Origin: Alitta virens
Taxonomy: Eukaryota; Annelida; Polychaeta; Phyllodocida; Nereididae
Direction: 5' to 3'
Length of the DNA: 64,000 nt
Assembly: GCA_932294295.1 (NCBI GenBank)
Contig: OW028573.1
Span: 17,628,155 to 17,692,154 of the forward strand
The notes under the pieces were generated by a model, which did not search any database, was not told where the DNA came from, and saw only the letters and a program-made list of their open reading frames with translations. The position numbers were made by a program, and so were the translations under genes. Positions 47,701-62,462 of this stretch are shown one piece after another; within the stretch, counting starts at the first letter, position 1; each line of letters begins with the position of its first letter.

Positions 47701-49184
47701 TATACAGTATGCGGAGTAAATGGAAAAAATATTATAAAAAGTTTCTCTATAATTACAAAAATGAGCAATCTTTTGGGGGCGCAATTCGTGACGTCATAAT
47801 GTTACATCCATCTGCAACTTGTGCTTTATAACGGTTATATGTAATTTTTTGTTATATGCCATATTACTGATAAGCAGCAACAACAATGTGATTGGGTCGG
47901 TCTGCTAGCTGGATCATAGTTATTCATTTAAATGGTTAAGAGACAGCAAAAAAAACGAACGAATGAAATTATCTTAAATGTATAATTGGAATAATCTTAA
48001 AATGTTTAATACACTGTATTGTGTGGAGATGCAAGTCAAGTAATTGATGTATTGGACGGAAATGCAACTGACTCTTTCAGTGGTAAAATGTGGCTCATGT
48101 AAAGTCTACAATTGATGAAGAAAAGTTTGTTAAGCCCTTCAAAAACATAAAGCAATGTATATCCTCCTCGATGCCATTTCCTTGGTTTTCGTCAATTTCC
48201 ATCAGAACAATTGAGTAAATTGTCACTGACTCCCGTTTCACAGCAATAATAACAGAAACCAATGCTTGGTCATCGGATACCAGGCTGTCAGCTTTTCTGG
48301 GATATACTTTGAGGGTGAGGACAGTAATTTATGAAGAGAGGGTTCCTGGAATACCTTGCGGCTATTACTCTGTCTCTCTTATAGGGGGTAAATACATTTC
48401 TGACACACTGCCCCCGGGGAACTTACAATTGCACTGGAAAATGCCAATAAGGAATGTCATATTTACTTAATTGGAACCTTTTGAGCGATATATAAAGCAT
48501 GAGAGATAAAACTAGCTACAATTCTGATGTGAGAAATAACAATGCCTTTCATATCAGCTCAAATTTCACAGGAGAAAAAAAACAACTAAAAAACTAGCCC
48601 AATATGCTTATGCGGAAAATTGGAATATCACGAGTTTGATAACTGGGTGAAAATGAATTATTAATTTTCTGGAGGCAAAATGCGAGTCGTGGGTTGCTCC
48701 TTGCTGTGGAGGAAAGTAAACACAAACAAGGAAGCGGAGTCACCTGTGTGAATTGAGGGGGTGCAGAAAGGGCATTGATTGAACACAGACAATGCAAATG
48801 AAGGCAAGGGACAGATGAAAGGCCTTGGGAAGTAGAGGGGATGCGCCGGGCCTGCAGTGGTCAACCTGAGTTCCCAGGGGAAGGGGACCTTGCTTTATGT
48901 CAGCAATCGGGCACACATTAAGCATCGATCATGTGGTCTGTCCCTCATCACCCATCACGTGTCTGCAGCCTCCCAAAGATGCTCTTAATGCACCCCCTTA
49001 ACAACCTCCCTCATTATCGCCTTAGAACAAAACGGCCACCAGCTAAATTGTCCTCCGCCCACTAACCCACAACCTGTCAACAAAGGGCCTTATTCTTAAA
49101 CTTAGACAACAATTAACATCAAATTTGCTACTTCCAGTGGCTTCAATTAAAACGAAAGGAAATTGTGCTTTAAAGGCCATCATG

Positions 49185-49232
49185 GAAAGAAAGAAAGAAA
49201 GAAAGAAAGAAAGAATGTAGAAAGAAAGAAAG
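49185..49232. repeat. GAAA microsatellite
   Basis: GAAA tetranucleotide run interrupted by TGTA. Confidence 0.95.
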
Positions 49233-52200
49233 TAATTTTATCGTGAATGCAAAGAGCAGCCTTACATCATATGAATGTCATGCCTGACATACTTTCCATA
49301 TTTTGGATGGCAGATAGGGTTATGAAGACTTCTAACATCCAAACATGACCGTCTGAGTGGCTGAGATCAAAGGTCGTGGGTGCAGTACCACACTACACAA
49401 ACACCAATATAATTTCTTATAGGAGGATCAGCTTTGATAGAACACGATTGTTGATCGGGGTACATTGAAGATACAGGAAAAAGTGAGTAAAGAGCATGGG
49501 CTTCATTTAATGTTCATTTTTTGTAAGAGATCCATGATAAAAGCAAACTGTGATGGAGAGGAGAACACACCAGCTGCAGCAGCCCATGTCCCCTGCCTCT
49601 CCTCTCATGAATGATGCTACGATTCTGATTAACGCTCAATTATAAATACAAACGGTAACAGGTGAAAACATGTCAGCAGGCAGCCAACTTCTAAGGCATT
49701 CTAACAGTGAGATTGTTTGTCCCAGCCACACAGTCCACACCTGAAGGGAACAGCTTCAAACCATCCTGGATACGCAGCAAACAGAAAGCAGCTGAAAAAC
49801 ATGTGGACTAACAGGCAAAAAGCACCCGATGATTCTTTGGCTTACAGAGAAAAATTTGCATAAAAATTTAGAAGAATTGAGAACAATAAGAGGCAGAGAA
49901 GTCAAACAGAGGAGAACTAGAGATCAAGCAGCTGACGGTTGACCCAGGAAGATATTCCATGTTTGTCTATCCATGCATGAAGGGGAAATGGGTGCAGTCA
50001 AGTATGAGTTTCTCTCCTATCAAGAGACTATCATGGGATTGATGACATGTTGATAACGCCATCATCCGGGTTACTCGATCAGTGCCACGTGCTTCCAGCG
50101 CCATTCCATGCATTTAATATTATGGGATGCAATCAGACGTGGCCAAGCGTCGCTAAGCCGCGATTTACGCCATGTTGGTTAACAGGGCACTGTCATAAGC
50201 GTATGGAAGGGCGGGGTGCCAGGGATGGGGTTTCAGACAATCGCAGAGGCCCTTGTGAGGCATTGTGAGCCCTTGTGACACAAAATAGGACCAACATTTT
50301 CATCCGCCGCTCTCTGCACATCGCCCTGACGGCCTAATCACCGCCTTGTCACTGTCCGCCACACGCACGCCGTTTTCAGCACGACTCGCAGTTAACTCGC
50401 AAACCTGCTACTTATCTCATCTCTCAACGACCCCTGCCAAGGTTGAATGGGGCACACCGAGGGCACACTACTCGCCTTGTGCAACTGGCTTTTTGATTTG
50501 CGGCATTTTCCCACCGCATATTAGTTGCAATTACGCCAAAAGATGCTATTTGTCATTCTCTTGTTAAGTTTCATCCCCAAACACATGTTGCCTCTCAAAA
50601 CAGGCCTCTAACTTCCACTCTCAGCAATTGACTGTTGGAGGGAGGTTGAAATTGATCCCGCTAACCAAAGCTTTCAATCGACTCACAGGGAGTCATAAGT
50701 TCAAACTGCACGCCTTGTAATGACTAAACAGGCTCGGGCAAACACTATCATTGCATTACGTCATATATATGAACAAACAACACGTGTTGTATTGATGGAT
50801 TTAAGAGTCATTTATATTCTTTGTAAACAAAACAGCAGCTGCTTGGCCCTTTAGCTGTCTGTCTAGAATTGACTAACCAATAAGCCAGTCCATTCTAGTG
50901 TTTGTCTTTATGAACTAAAGGGTAAAATATAGAAATAGCCAAAGGTCCAACGCCATGGCAATATTGAGTTACAGGTAACTTTTTGGGGGGATGGCTTTCA
51001 TGTGAAATTGGTTTCAGTTGACAAGAACCTTCAGCCAGTGACAGGCAGGCACTGCGCATGCCCCCAGGGTGAAAGCGGAAACCGAAAAATCAACAACTTC
51101 CGCCTCGCGAGGGGGCGTCTCAGTCGCTTCCTGTGGGGTAAAGGAACACACACCACGACTTTTTGCTCTTCCCTTAACAAACACCTTAAGTGGAACTAAG
51201 TGAAGCTCAGCTTCCTTCCACGCTGCTTGAGCAATTACTACACACACTCCTAGGATTATTTTGCCAAAAAAAAAAAAAAAAAAAGAAGGAGTTCAGTAGA
51301 ACTATTTTGTCCACACAGATGCTATTTGAAAACAACAAATCAGTAATCAATGAATATGTTATTCCACATTCCAATCAACCCTGCTCCTACTTTTTTCAAC
51401 AGCTTTATCATGATTGAATCACACGACTCAATATAATTAGTTTTCTGCAGGTTAATATTTAATTTATAGAAAGTATGATGAGTATGTTTTTGGTGATCTC
51501 AGATTTTACTCAAGTTGTTTTAAAAACGTTATAGAGTCGATAATTATATAAATGAAGATATTTTTTAAAAAGTTGAGCAATATCAGGAATTTCAAAGAAA
51601 GTTGTCATCTTAAAGAATGAGGGTTATTGGTAGAAGATGCGTTTGGATAAGGATGGCTGTGCAGGGAGCTCTTAGATGGAGAGGATGAGTCCACAGAAAC
51701 AGCTGCTGGAACAGCCACTGACACGCGATACGGGGCCAAGGACGCATAAATCATTTGACGAAGGATTAGCGCCGCCTTGTGTCGTAACATGACACTAGGG
51801 TCGCCAGACTTACTTCATCTTCGTCCAAGCTGGCAAGACGTAAGTTATTAAGTGCCCTTGACAATAGCCCTGGCTGTTATAGAACAACAAAAGGGGCAAG
51901 CATTATACCCTTTCGGGGTCCTTAAACACCCCAACCCTGCCAAAGCGCCACTTGCCCTGTTCGCTTAATGGTCCAAGGTCAAAGGTTGCCCTGATTTTGG
52001 AACGTTTAAGAAAATAACGCATTGCACGAGAAATGGGCGGTACTCCCAATAGACCACGAAACTCACGTTACGTGCAAATACATAATGGGATGAATGGCCG
52101 TCCCACCACAAGAACTGAGCTCCCAGGGCGTGGCTAGTTTTTATCCAATGTTAATTACCTCCAACACCATGAGATTATCTCATTTGTAAGCAATACACAT

Positions 52201-53440
52201 TCATTATCAGGTAGCATACATTAATACTAAATACCATTAAAAAGAATCGTTGTAATTTGACGTTTTACAACCACTTGCCACGAATACTAAGGATCCTGAA
52301 TAAAAAAATGGAATAATGAAGCATACTCTATCAGGTTTTGGTCAAAATAATACAACTAACTAACCAAAAAACAAATCAAATCTAATTGGGTCCATGTCGA
52401 AGTGACATTAAGAGAGCCTTAAGCTAGCTTACTTACAACAGCTAATGTACAGACTAATAGTTGAGATTTTGACTGATTGAGAGGTTCTAATTTGTCACAC
52501 ATATGCGCTGTTCTGAAGGTTCCAAGTACTGTATTTCTTTAGGTGCAAATTATTTGGGCCTACAATAAAACTTTACAGGAAAACCTTCACAATGTGCATC
52601 ACTGGGGATGGTACCATGTAAAAAATTATCATTCCTGTATATTAAAACAAACTTCTCTTCACCATGGGATTCCTTGCATTAGTAAAAGAAAGAAAGGGAA
52701 AAACAGAGGTATGGCAATTGAGAACAAAACAATTTCACTGGGAACAGAGGCTTGCAACAATCCAATTGAGAAGCTCTCATGAAATGAAATTGCAAATAAT
52801 GAGCCAGAGGGGTGATTATAGAGCGAGGTTTGCGTGGTAGGTGCGAGTGGTCATTTGCTAACGGACCTCGGGTCACTAATGACACCCTAATGACCCCAAC
52901 GTCAGCGTCGTCTTGACCCTCAAATACCCCTCATCATCCCCTTAATTATTTAATTGCAATAAGTCGACTGTTTCGATTGTTTGAGGCGCCCAATTGCACT
53001 AGACTTTGCTACCATCCGCAGGGCATGTTCTACATGATTGCAAATGTTTTACAGGATTGAGAGATATCTGCCAACTTAATACAGTCACGTTCGGCCAATC
53101 TCACTTCAGTCCAAGCGCAAACATGTCAAGTGATAAAACTCTTCATGTCAAAGCATCTTAGCTGGGGATTAAGAAGTAAGTGGCTGCTGCTGCTACTGAT
53201 GCGACTGTTGTGTGCTAGAACAAAAGATGCAGACGTCATGCATGAGTAAAACTGATGCGAGGCAAAGGAAAAGCAAGTGCCAATTTGACAATCAAGTAAT
53301 TAACCTGTGCAAGGGAGTGTGTGTCACTGTGTGAGGCAGCATCGAAGCAGCCCTGCTTGCTCTGTCTCAACATCTGACCTGTGCATGCCCAAAGACAAAA
53401 GGGCAGCAGGGGTGGTAAAGGTTTGTGGCGGGTGGCTGAG

Positions 53441-53455
53441 AAGGCCCTCTGGTGG
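53441..53455 (-). promoter_or_regulatory. CTCF-like motif
   Basis: The minus strand reads CCACCAGAGGGCCTT. The 12-bp core matches the CTCF consensus, with two mismatches at the end. Confidence 0.3.
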
Positions 53456-56400
53456 CGCACAGCCTTTGCAAGAAACACCTGAAGTAAAAGTATTGTTCCC
53501 TTCACGCCCTGTATTACTTTCATCTCTGCTGGATGTTATTTTGCTTGTCATGAAATCCCAGGCCTTATTTCTTTTCATTAGAACAGAACATAGCAGGTGA
53601 AAGTGAGCTGTCAATCATACTCCTATGAAAAAAATTAATCCATAACAAAGAAAAATCCTTGCATGTGCACCGCAGCGTCCATGCTGAACATTGCTCCATT
53701 GATCACCTTCTATTGCTACAATTTGGCTGTCCACTTGGCTGCCCACTGGTCAGTGGCATGGGAGCTAACGTCCAGAAGGGTCAAGAGGGCTTGACCCCGG
53801 GTCCTAAGTCACACGCCACGCTCGCTTATTACCCCACTCCTGCCCTTATCGACTGACCATCTCAAATTGCTCATAATCACCCCATAATTCTTGCTTTCAA
53901 AAATTTCTACTTGTTTATAGCAGTAAATCTATTGTCTAAATCTAATGTCCATTAGGGCCACCTCATAATCAAGATCACCTCAATATTAGGACCACCTCAC
54001 AAAATCACCAGTATTGAACCTAGCTCTTTTCTTACTATTGTATTTACCTCTTTATTAAGATCTCCTCACCATGAAGGTGTTTTAAATTTGCACTGAGGGT
54101 GATCTGCCAGATTGTACCATAATTGTGTGGACTTATATTCTTAAAAGTGAAAATAATTAATCATATCGTATTTCCTTGGAAGTCACTCCAGAAGTTTTGT
54201 AGTCAGTTAAAATTCAAAATTAACAGTATAGTCTTTTTGGCTTGATAATTTATAACTGAATGAGTTAGCACAAGACCAAGAGAAACAGCCATTGATTGCA
54301 TTTTGGGGTCACAAACACAAAACTACAGCCGCAGGGGCTAAAAGGTTTTCTTGGGGTTAAACTGTTATAGAGGAAGAGAAGACGAAAATCTTCGCAAAGC
54401 ACGTTTCTAGGTGTTTGTGTTTGGTGTTGACAGAGGAAGGAGAGTTTGTGATTGCCCGGGAACAAGCGATGATTTCTGCTGCAGGGACCCTTGCCGCGTG
54501 CAGTACGTGCCGGGGGCCAAGGCCACACAGTTCTGTGTCTCCTTCAGAGCCCTTCTAACGTCAGTTGCTGAAGTTGGCCCTTTCAACGTGCCCAAAACAT
54601 TTACCTTCGCCCCAGTGGGCCCATTTGGACCCCATTGGAGCACAGCGCGTCACCTTACGCAGCCCTGCTCATGTTTCAGGACACCGGGGCCACGTGGGCA
54701 AGATGGTGGGGGGAGAGGGGAAGTGAGGTGACAGGGCAACAGGTTCTTAGCATCCTGTGTGGACTCCTGTCTGGCTGTAATAAGAGACAGCATTGTCAGC
54801 TTGATTTAACATTGCAAGAACAGCGCACTAGACACGTAATCGCCTGCACTTAATGCTGCTGATATCGTGATCAAAGAAAGTGAAAACCACTGGCTGGAAA
54901 AGAGCTGGGCTTATCACTTCCCCGTGAGGTATTTTAGATTCAATTCAGTACCATCCGCAGTTGATGACTCAATTTTCAATACAAAGCCACAGATAAGGGG
55001 GACAATGCAGTGCAGAGGGCAAAAAGGCCATTGTGTTTGACCAAGCAGGCGATGGTCAGTGTCTGCCGGACGATGGCCCTGACCTGGACCTTGGCCAAAG
55101 CAGGCTGGCCCAGGGGCTCAGACATGCATGTTGTGGCTCTTCTCGGGACGCGCTGAACTCTCGCCAAGTCCCACGTCGCTGCCCCATCGCCTCGCTTTGT
55201 TTCCGTTAAATCGGAGCTCGGTGGGCGACAATAGGGAGGTGGGCGGTGGCATCGTAGCGACACGTTGACTGTGGATGGGTGGGGGCAATTCGAGAAGCAA
55301 CAAGCGACGAAGACAACGTAATGACATGTTTACTGCGAAGTGAGGTCACCATAGTGCCCTCCCAGTGCCCTACTGACAAGGGTATTGGAGAGGGGTTATG
55401 GGTGGCATCCTTGCATCATCCTTCGCACCATCAATGATTCACCATTTGACAGAGAAGCTGCCATAACCCTGACATGGTATAGCGTGAATGTCACTGCTGT
55501 TGCAGTTCATTCTAATAAACCCCTCACCCTTTTACCCTTGCCTTTTCTTACCACCCTTTCCCCACATAATAACCCTTCTCTTTGTATGTCAATATGGTTT
55601 ATTCGCCAGACTGCTCACCCCTTTATGACTCCACACCCCATGAGCATCCCCTTAACCACGTGTTTCATTTTTAGCAGAATATTCAGGAATTTGAGCCAAA
55701 ACCTAAATGATGGGCACATGTTTGATTGTTAGCAGCAAATGATGGAGAAATATTTCTGCTACTAAAGAACAATGAGGAGCCTAACGTTTATATAATGCAC
55801 CCTCGACCCACATGACCAGGTGTTATGGGGTGTAAGATCGTGTAACGGTATAATATTTATGTGCTCTGTTAACTACATGTACCTTGTCCACTTGGTTAGC
55901 CCATGACAATTGCTGACATTGCAAAAATAGATCTGCCAATATCTAGAGAGAGGCCAAGATGTGGTTGGTCAAGAAATCCACTGAAGTCATAAATTGATCC
56001 TTACGAATCTTAACTAAACCACTTAAATTGATCAGCTTATTTCTGGAAATCATTTTCATGAAAAACTGCAGTGCTTGAGCCACGCAAGCACAGAAACGCA
56101 CAACATGAGCAGTCTTGTGTGATTAATTTGACGTTAGTGATGAGACCCTAACAAATTGTATCATAACAGTATAAATCTGTTAAAATACACACAAATTCAT
56201 TTCATAAATTCGTCTCAATTGGCTGGCAGGCTGCGTAGTTTTCCTGCCAAGTGTATCTTGGCATCCTCTTCATCGGTCAACCCCATCCAACCATGCACTT
56301 CTGATGACTGGGTCCATCAACAGTAAACACACAAACTGCATCAACGCAATCAAGACATTCTCGTCACATTTTTGGCTTTGATCACTTGTCATGTTACAAG

Positions 56401-59400
56401 GGGGGATCCTTGGCATTTTGCTATGAAGCTGGAGAAGGCGGTTTCCTGAATGACAAGAGGCACTTCATCAGCATAACAAGGGAGGCTGGGGCTGCTTTGC
56501 CACGGCAGACAATGTGCTGATTAGCCTGGCCGTCGAGGTTTGTCCCTCCCCGTAACAGAACACCGTTTGAAAACTGTTATAAATTCTGGTCATGGTTTGT
56601 TTATGAAAGATGGAAATGGGCCCGGGGGGCGGGTGACAGGGCAAACATATAGGCGTGTTGGAGGCAACTGTGTCTCCTTCCAGGGCTAAACAGCTCAGCA
56701 AACATGCCAGGAAAACAGCAAAGGAAAAAGTGTCCCGTAAAATTTAAACCATAGAGGAGTTAGAAGTAAAACCTCTTGGCTTTGAATGACGCTGGGATAC
56801 AGCTGCTGCTGCTGTTGAGCAGTGATGTTGAGATGTAGTTGAGATGGAGGTGTTAAAATCGCTTGTGAGTACACACCAGCGGATTTTTAGTTGGTGTTGA
56901 GCTCACCAGTGACCTGGCAGGCACAAGGCCCAGCCAAAGACCAGGTACAGCGTGGAGCTGGGTGTAAGATATCATCCTCGTGGTGTACCTTACCTCTGTG
57001 CCTGACTGCGCATGCCCTCACGTCATTTACCACGTAATCCTCTGTTGACATGGCGACTGGGCCACGAGTTGCCTTGCTCACTTTTTGTGTACAGCCCAGA
57101 ATAAACAAGTATTTACAAAAGGAGGTCGGTCTGCCAAGGTCTGCTGGAACAGATCTTGATTTATGTGACTGGCGCGTGGATGCAGTCCCCACTCATACCT
57201 CGTGTCAATCAAGTCTTTGTCAGGGCCTCGCTAAAATCCCCATGTTTTACTTGCCTTGTTACCCAATCTCGCAAAACAATAAAAACGCCATCGAATTATC
57301 ACGACTGGCAACAAACAAGCAGCCTGAAATACGGCCCCTGTTTGTAAAACTAAAACTTAGGGCTTTTCTCGATTCCTTACAAACACAACCTAACACCTGT
57401 GTACAACATTTTGGCTTAAATAATTCAGCATTAATAACCCCATCGTAAAAGTTTAAATGGGCAAATGCGCCATGACATAGAACACCTCGATATTACGACC
57501 CCCTGACGAGTTTCAGACCTCCTTGAGGCTGTCAGAAGATCTGCTGTATGTAAAATTGTTTGTGAATAAAAAAGTATTATTGAAACTCACTTTGAAGGCT
57601 AATCAAGCCAGCTAACCTTAAGACTTTTTTTTCACGAACTCTAGCTGTTTTGACTGTGTTTTGAAGGACGCATCAGAGTTATTTTTGACCAAGTTAATCA
57701 GCCATAAAAGTAAATGTCATGTATGGCAACAGTCACAGTGATAACCTCTTAGTCAAAAACACTTTACTTGATATTAGTCAAAAGATTCCAGTGTGCATCC
57801 TTCAGAATGAGATGGTAGGCCTATGTTTTGTAATATAAGAAAACATTGATCACAGTCATAACCACGTCAATTTCAGTAAAACATTGATTCCTTCATTGAT
57901 TTCCAAGTGGTCAGAATGGCTCATCCTGTAGAATGTTCAAATCATTGCAAAAATCGGATACACCGAACACGAGTGATGTTTGTTTATGATGAAGAGATAC
58001 AAAAAGCCATTAAAGATCCGCTCGAGCAGGGATTGAATTCACAATGTGCACGCGCTGATCTGGTGCCACAATGAACTGGACAATAGAAATGGACACACGA
58101 GTGACCCCTGGCTACCTCCTTTTGGGAGCTTGACCATTAATGAACTCTCTACTGCTGTATAAATAACCAGGTCGCCAAAAGCTAATCCCAAAGTCAACTT
58201 AGCACTGAAGAGCTACTTCAAAAAAGCCACATTAAAGTTCAAGAGGGGCCAAATCGGACACTGGTCAATTTATTCTGTCATCCACGTTAAAATATTGAGG
58301 TCATTGGATTCCATTTGCCATTTTCAATGTGTTTTTAAACACAAAAGCCTACATATATTAAATCAGGTCACAAGTTCCTTGCTTTTCATGTATACAGCTG
58401 TTAATTAATACGTTAGAAAATATAAATATTTGAATTCATTATCATTATCACTCATTATCACAAACAACGTTAATTGATCATCTTATTGATTATTGATGTA
58501 TATTATGCCTATACCTATTGTATATACACCTCTGATTGGCTTTTTCCATTCAACAGCTGTCACTGGATGTAAAAAGTGTTCTTCGTTTTGGCTAATTGCC
58601 AATGCCTCGAACTGGAGAGCAAATATTTTAGCAATCTATTTACTCAAGCCTATCAACAACTCGGACAAAAAAGACAACGTTCAATCCACAAACGAATTCG
58701 TCATTATATCATCAACTACTTCTTGCTTTCTTTTCGTCCCTCTATATTCTTTCTTTCTTTGTTTCCTATCTTCTTTGTCTTCCTTATTTACCCTTTCAGT
58801 ATAACATGTTCATATTTGGTAAAAATTCCATTTCGTGGTAAGTTGTTCATTCTCTGGGTTGATGATAAAAAAAAAAGTCAAATTAAAAACACTGCATCTC
58901 CAGGCAAAAATCCATAACAAAAATAACTTCGATGATCACTCCATAACTTCCATATGGCTGAGATGTGAGGACTGGCCGAGTCAATGGTTTGTTTTAAACC
59001 CTCAAATCCACACGAAAGGTGTTCCATGACATTTCAGAGGTGCACCCAGATCTTCTGGCTTAAGCAGGATGAAGTTGTTCAGTGGCTGTTGGACATCAAA
59101 GGGCACACATCATGCCAAGTCCAAAAAGAGCAAAATTTCACACATTCTGTAAATATTGGAGGAATTGGGTATCAATGTGTTTGTCACCAGCATGACACAG
59201 GACCCAAAAATGTTAGAAATTTATCCTTAATTACATTTAAACAGTCTCTTTGAGGATTAGTTGGGTGACATGAGGATCTGCCCATGAGCAAAACGCACTT
59301 GTCAATATGGTCCCATTTCCATCAAAAGCAACAATAGAGGCAAGAGACTTCAAAGAACATGACCTTCAGCCATGATGACAGAAAGACAGGAAAGTGCTCA

Positions 59401-59739
59401 GAGGTCACGATCCAACTGCAGCCAATCCCTGCCTCATCAACCCCCAGGCAGGAACAGTAGCTCTCAACAAGATGGTTCTTACACTGATTTAGTAACATAA
59501 TTTCATACTGATTATAGGAACGCCACAATTAAGACCACCCAACTTTAAGGCCGCCTCTATTTTAGGATCACGTCCAAAGTTTATGAATCTAAAACGTTGG
59601 TTCTCACTGCATTTCATACGTTAAAAGATCACTAAAATGATCTGGGAATATCAAAAGTGATATATATTATTGCAATGAGTCGTTTTGTATTGTATTTCTC
59701 TCAATGCCACTGGTTTAAAGCTTAGGCAGCTCATATAAC

Positions 59740-59900
59740 CAGCTGTCAGAGGCAGACGTAATGATGAGATAATAAGACTAGGAGTTTACACAATGTTACA
59801 CAATTACCCCATGAGTGAGGTCTTTCACTTGCCCGGAACAGAAATCATATTCACGAATTACATTACGGATGGTAATATTTCAATCTAGTCCTGTGGCATC
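59740..59900 (-). mobile_element. Diverged SINE copy (family 1)
   Basis: AGGCAGACGTAATGATGAGATAA on + (the complement of the family's conserved 3' end) is followed by TACACAATGTTACAC. Further right, CCCGGAACAGAAATC resembles the family's box B region. Confidence 0.5.
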
Positions 59901-62412
59901 CATGTTGAGTATAGAACCGTCAATAATCCTGAGAGAAACAAGGAGATGTTAAAACATTATTTTCTGCTTAAACAAGCCACTCTGCAGTGTTCTAAGCTCA
60001 CACTTCACATTGCAAAAAGTACAGAGAGCATATCCCACGGTGCTAATTATAATGAACTTCTAACACAACTCATTTCAGAGACGGAAATTGGCGCCACACT
60101 TCCCTGTAAGTTATGAAATGCTCGCTCTTCATGAACAACGTCTTCTTTTTTGTCATGGTATGATTAATATATTTCAAAGCAAGAGGGCGACTGTCATGTT
60201 ATGCCTTGGGGAAATGTCAGCATTGAGGTCCCCTCATAAGTAGAGCCCACCCATGTCCTCACTTCACATATTTCCATGTTCTCTGCTGGGCCACTCAGTA
60301 GCACCTTATTAGCTCCCTTTATTACCCCTATACCCTCTTAGCCCTCTGCTTAAATTACCCAGCCCTTTCATGCTCAGTTACATCAAACGTTACCCAGGTC
60401 AGGGGTCTTTAACTGGTTTACATAAGTACCGCAAAAACATCAATATCCTGTCCCCTAGATTAGCTTTACCTAATACTTATTACTTATCACTCACAGCGAG
60501 AAATACACCTCAGGGGTAAATTGATTTTTTTTTTGCTTGTAATGAAGCTTTGGTACTGATAAATTTGGCTGAAAATTATTTTGGAGGGCTTTGGATAACT
60601 CGCAGCTTCTTATATCAAAAGTTGTGAAATTGAAAGAATATTTATTGTATAATTTATTTATATCGAGTGATGATCAAACCAAATGTGAGTTTTCATTAAA
60701 AGTCATATCAAGCTCAATTTCAGATCTATGAGACTGATGCAATGGACAATATATACACTATAAATAGGCCTTTCTTCTATTGTGCCAGCCATGATACACT
60801 TCTCAGGTCATAAATTAAGCAGTCCATCGTCTAACATCACCTGGCCCATTAGTCAAATCGTCCACAAGACAAAAGGGCAGTTTGCAGCAAACAGTGAAAC
60901 GGCGATGGTGATGTGGCGAGCTATTGTGAGAATACAGCTGATGTTGGGTTAGTGCAGTCCAGCACTCGTCTCTGGGTAGACCTTTATGCAGCGATACTTG
61001 AGGCTGGACATGTAATGGCCCATTGCTCAAACACAAACATGACGCAACAGTGGACCAAACGACCGGCTTGGCAAATAAGCGTCATGAGCCGAATCGTCCA
61101 ATATGCACAAGAGGAGAGGAGCTACAACAGACTGCTGGACTGGGAGAAAAGAGCCTTGGACTTGCCACAGGACTCTTGCCAGTGCAAAAACAGTCTCTCA
61201 GAGATAGAACACCCGGTGCATTGCCACACCATACAATGTCTCAAGCCAAGCATCTTTGATTTGCTGAATCTTTATTAAAAGCAAAACATGTAAGGAATAG
61301 TTGAAGTGGTGCAGATGCAGGGCATCTTGAGTGATCTCAATGCACTCCCCATTTCTTTTACTCACAGTGACACAGACAATGGGCACAGAACATTGAATGA
61401 ATAGATGTGAACTATTTCTGCTGATGTTCATTGAGGACCGTGTGCCGCTGTACAAGCATGACCCGCCAACATGGAAAATATTGTTCTTTCCTGTCTAATT
61501 GAAACGAAGCCTAGGAGAGTGAGGACTAGGGGGGGGGGGGCAGGAGGGTTTGGTGGGTGTATTCTTGCGGCCAATTTGTCAATTTCACGTCGTCGCGTGG
61601 CAACCCATTCGAGGCCACGTACATCTCGACTGACTGTGTTGATGGGCGTTCTTTACAGGGCCAAGCAGACCAGCCCCTCTGTTTACTTTGGGGTTTTTAA
61701 TTTAGTCTTGGAGCAGGGTGCTGTTTCGCGGGGGAGCAAAGGCCACGTGTCCGGGGGCAGCGTCGCCCGGCCCCACCTTCCCCGGTGCTTTCTCTGCTCC
61801 GTGTTTGCCGAGCAGAGAGCCATTCAAACGCCCTGCCCGACGTTACCTGGAGAACGCTGAATTACCCCGCTCTGACAAATGACGTCCGAGGCTGCACGTG
61901 CTCCCACTAACCCCCGCCTTTCACCCCGAATTACCCCCGCCATGTGTTCTTTCCCATTTACCACTAATAATCAGGGTCTTAATTAAAGAGACACCAAACC
62001 CAATAGTTAGCGATTAAAGGGTCAATAAATTCCCCCAATGATACTGTTAGAGAGCAACTCAATTCCGCATCCCCCAACTGCATGTTACCCAACAGCTGAT
62101 TATGAAATGGACACCCTGAGGGGTCAATATAACCATGATCCAACCTCTGATAAACCTGGCTCCATGCAGATAGCTGAATACAGGAACTCGAAATCTTCAG
62201 TCAATTATACTCATAACTCACGCAAAGAAACCCATCAGTCATCTCCAGAAACATCAGCCTTATTTGCCAACAAATACTGAAAACAAAGAAGACAGCATGC
62301 CACATGCGACTCTCGCACAGTTAATTTGGACAATGTTCTTTTTTTGTATAAAATCAAATCTGAGTAATTATGGATCTAGTTGCTTTCAATTCATCCATCT
62401 AGATCGAGCTGT
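59901..62412. other. Gene-free stretch
   Basis: No gene is recognised. A CpG-rich balanced patch lies at about 61480-61990 and includes a G tract near 61531. CATGTG-TTC-TTTCCCA (61941-61956) has the spacing of a PTF1-type bipartite site. The rest is ordinary unique sequence. Confidence 0.45.
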
Positions 62413-62452
62413 CAACCAACCAACCAACCAACCAACCAACCAACCAACCAAC
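62413..62452. repeat. CCAA tetranucleotide repeat
   Basis: About ten CAAC units, nearly perfect. Confidence 0.95.
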
Positions 62453-62462
62453 AGTATCCATA

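Larger units (their letters stand above)
44761..59739. other. Long gene-free stretch
   Basis: No coding exon is recognised. It holds a GAAA array (49185-49232) and ACCATCCGCA motifs (53011-53020; 54950-54959). CTCF-like matches are at 46058-46072 and 53441-53455, and TCF/LEF-type motifs at 47514, 47648 and 49366. Balanced, non-repetitive patches that could be regulatory lie at about 46010-46220, 47400-47660, 48600-49080, 49940-50420, 51000-51200, 52800-53120, 54400-54760, 55000-55400 and 56880-57220. Confidence 0.45.

Noticed and set aside
54411..54731. Cys-containing 106-codon + frame, briefly considered as an extracellular-domain exon (Notch-ligand-like)
   Set aside because: Cysteine spacing does not fit the Notch-ligand N-terminal domain, and both strands are open because of GC content.
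58010..58080. tRNA-like box B (GAATTCAATCC on minus)
   Set aside because: There is no convincing box A or body; probably chance or a very old fragment.
61471..61860. 129-codon + frame in CpG-rich DNA
   Set aside because: It is low in complexity and matches nothing known. The open frame is explained by high GC.
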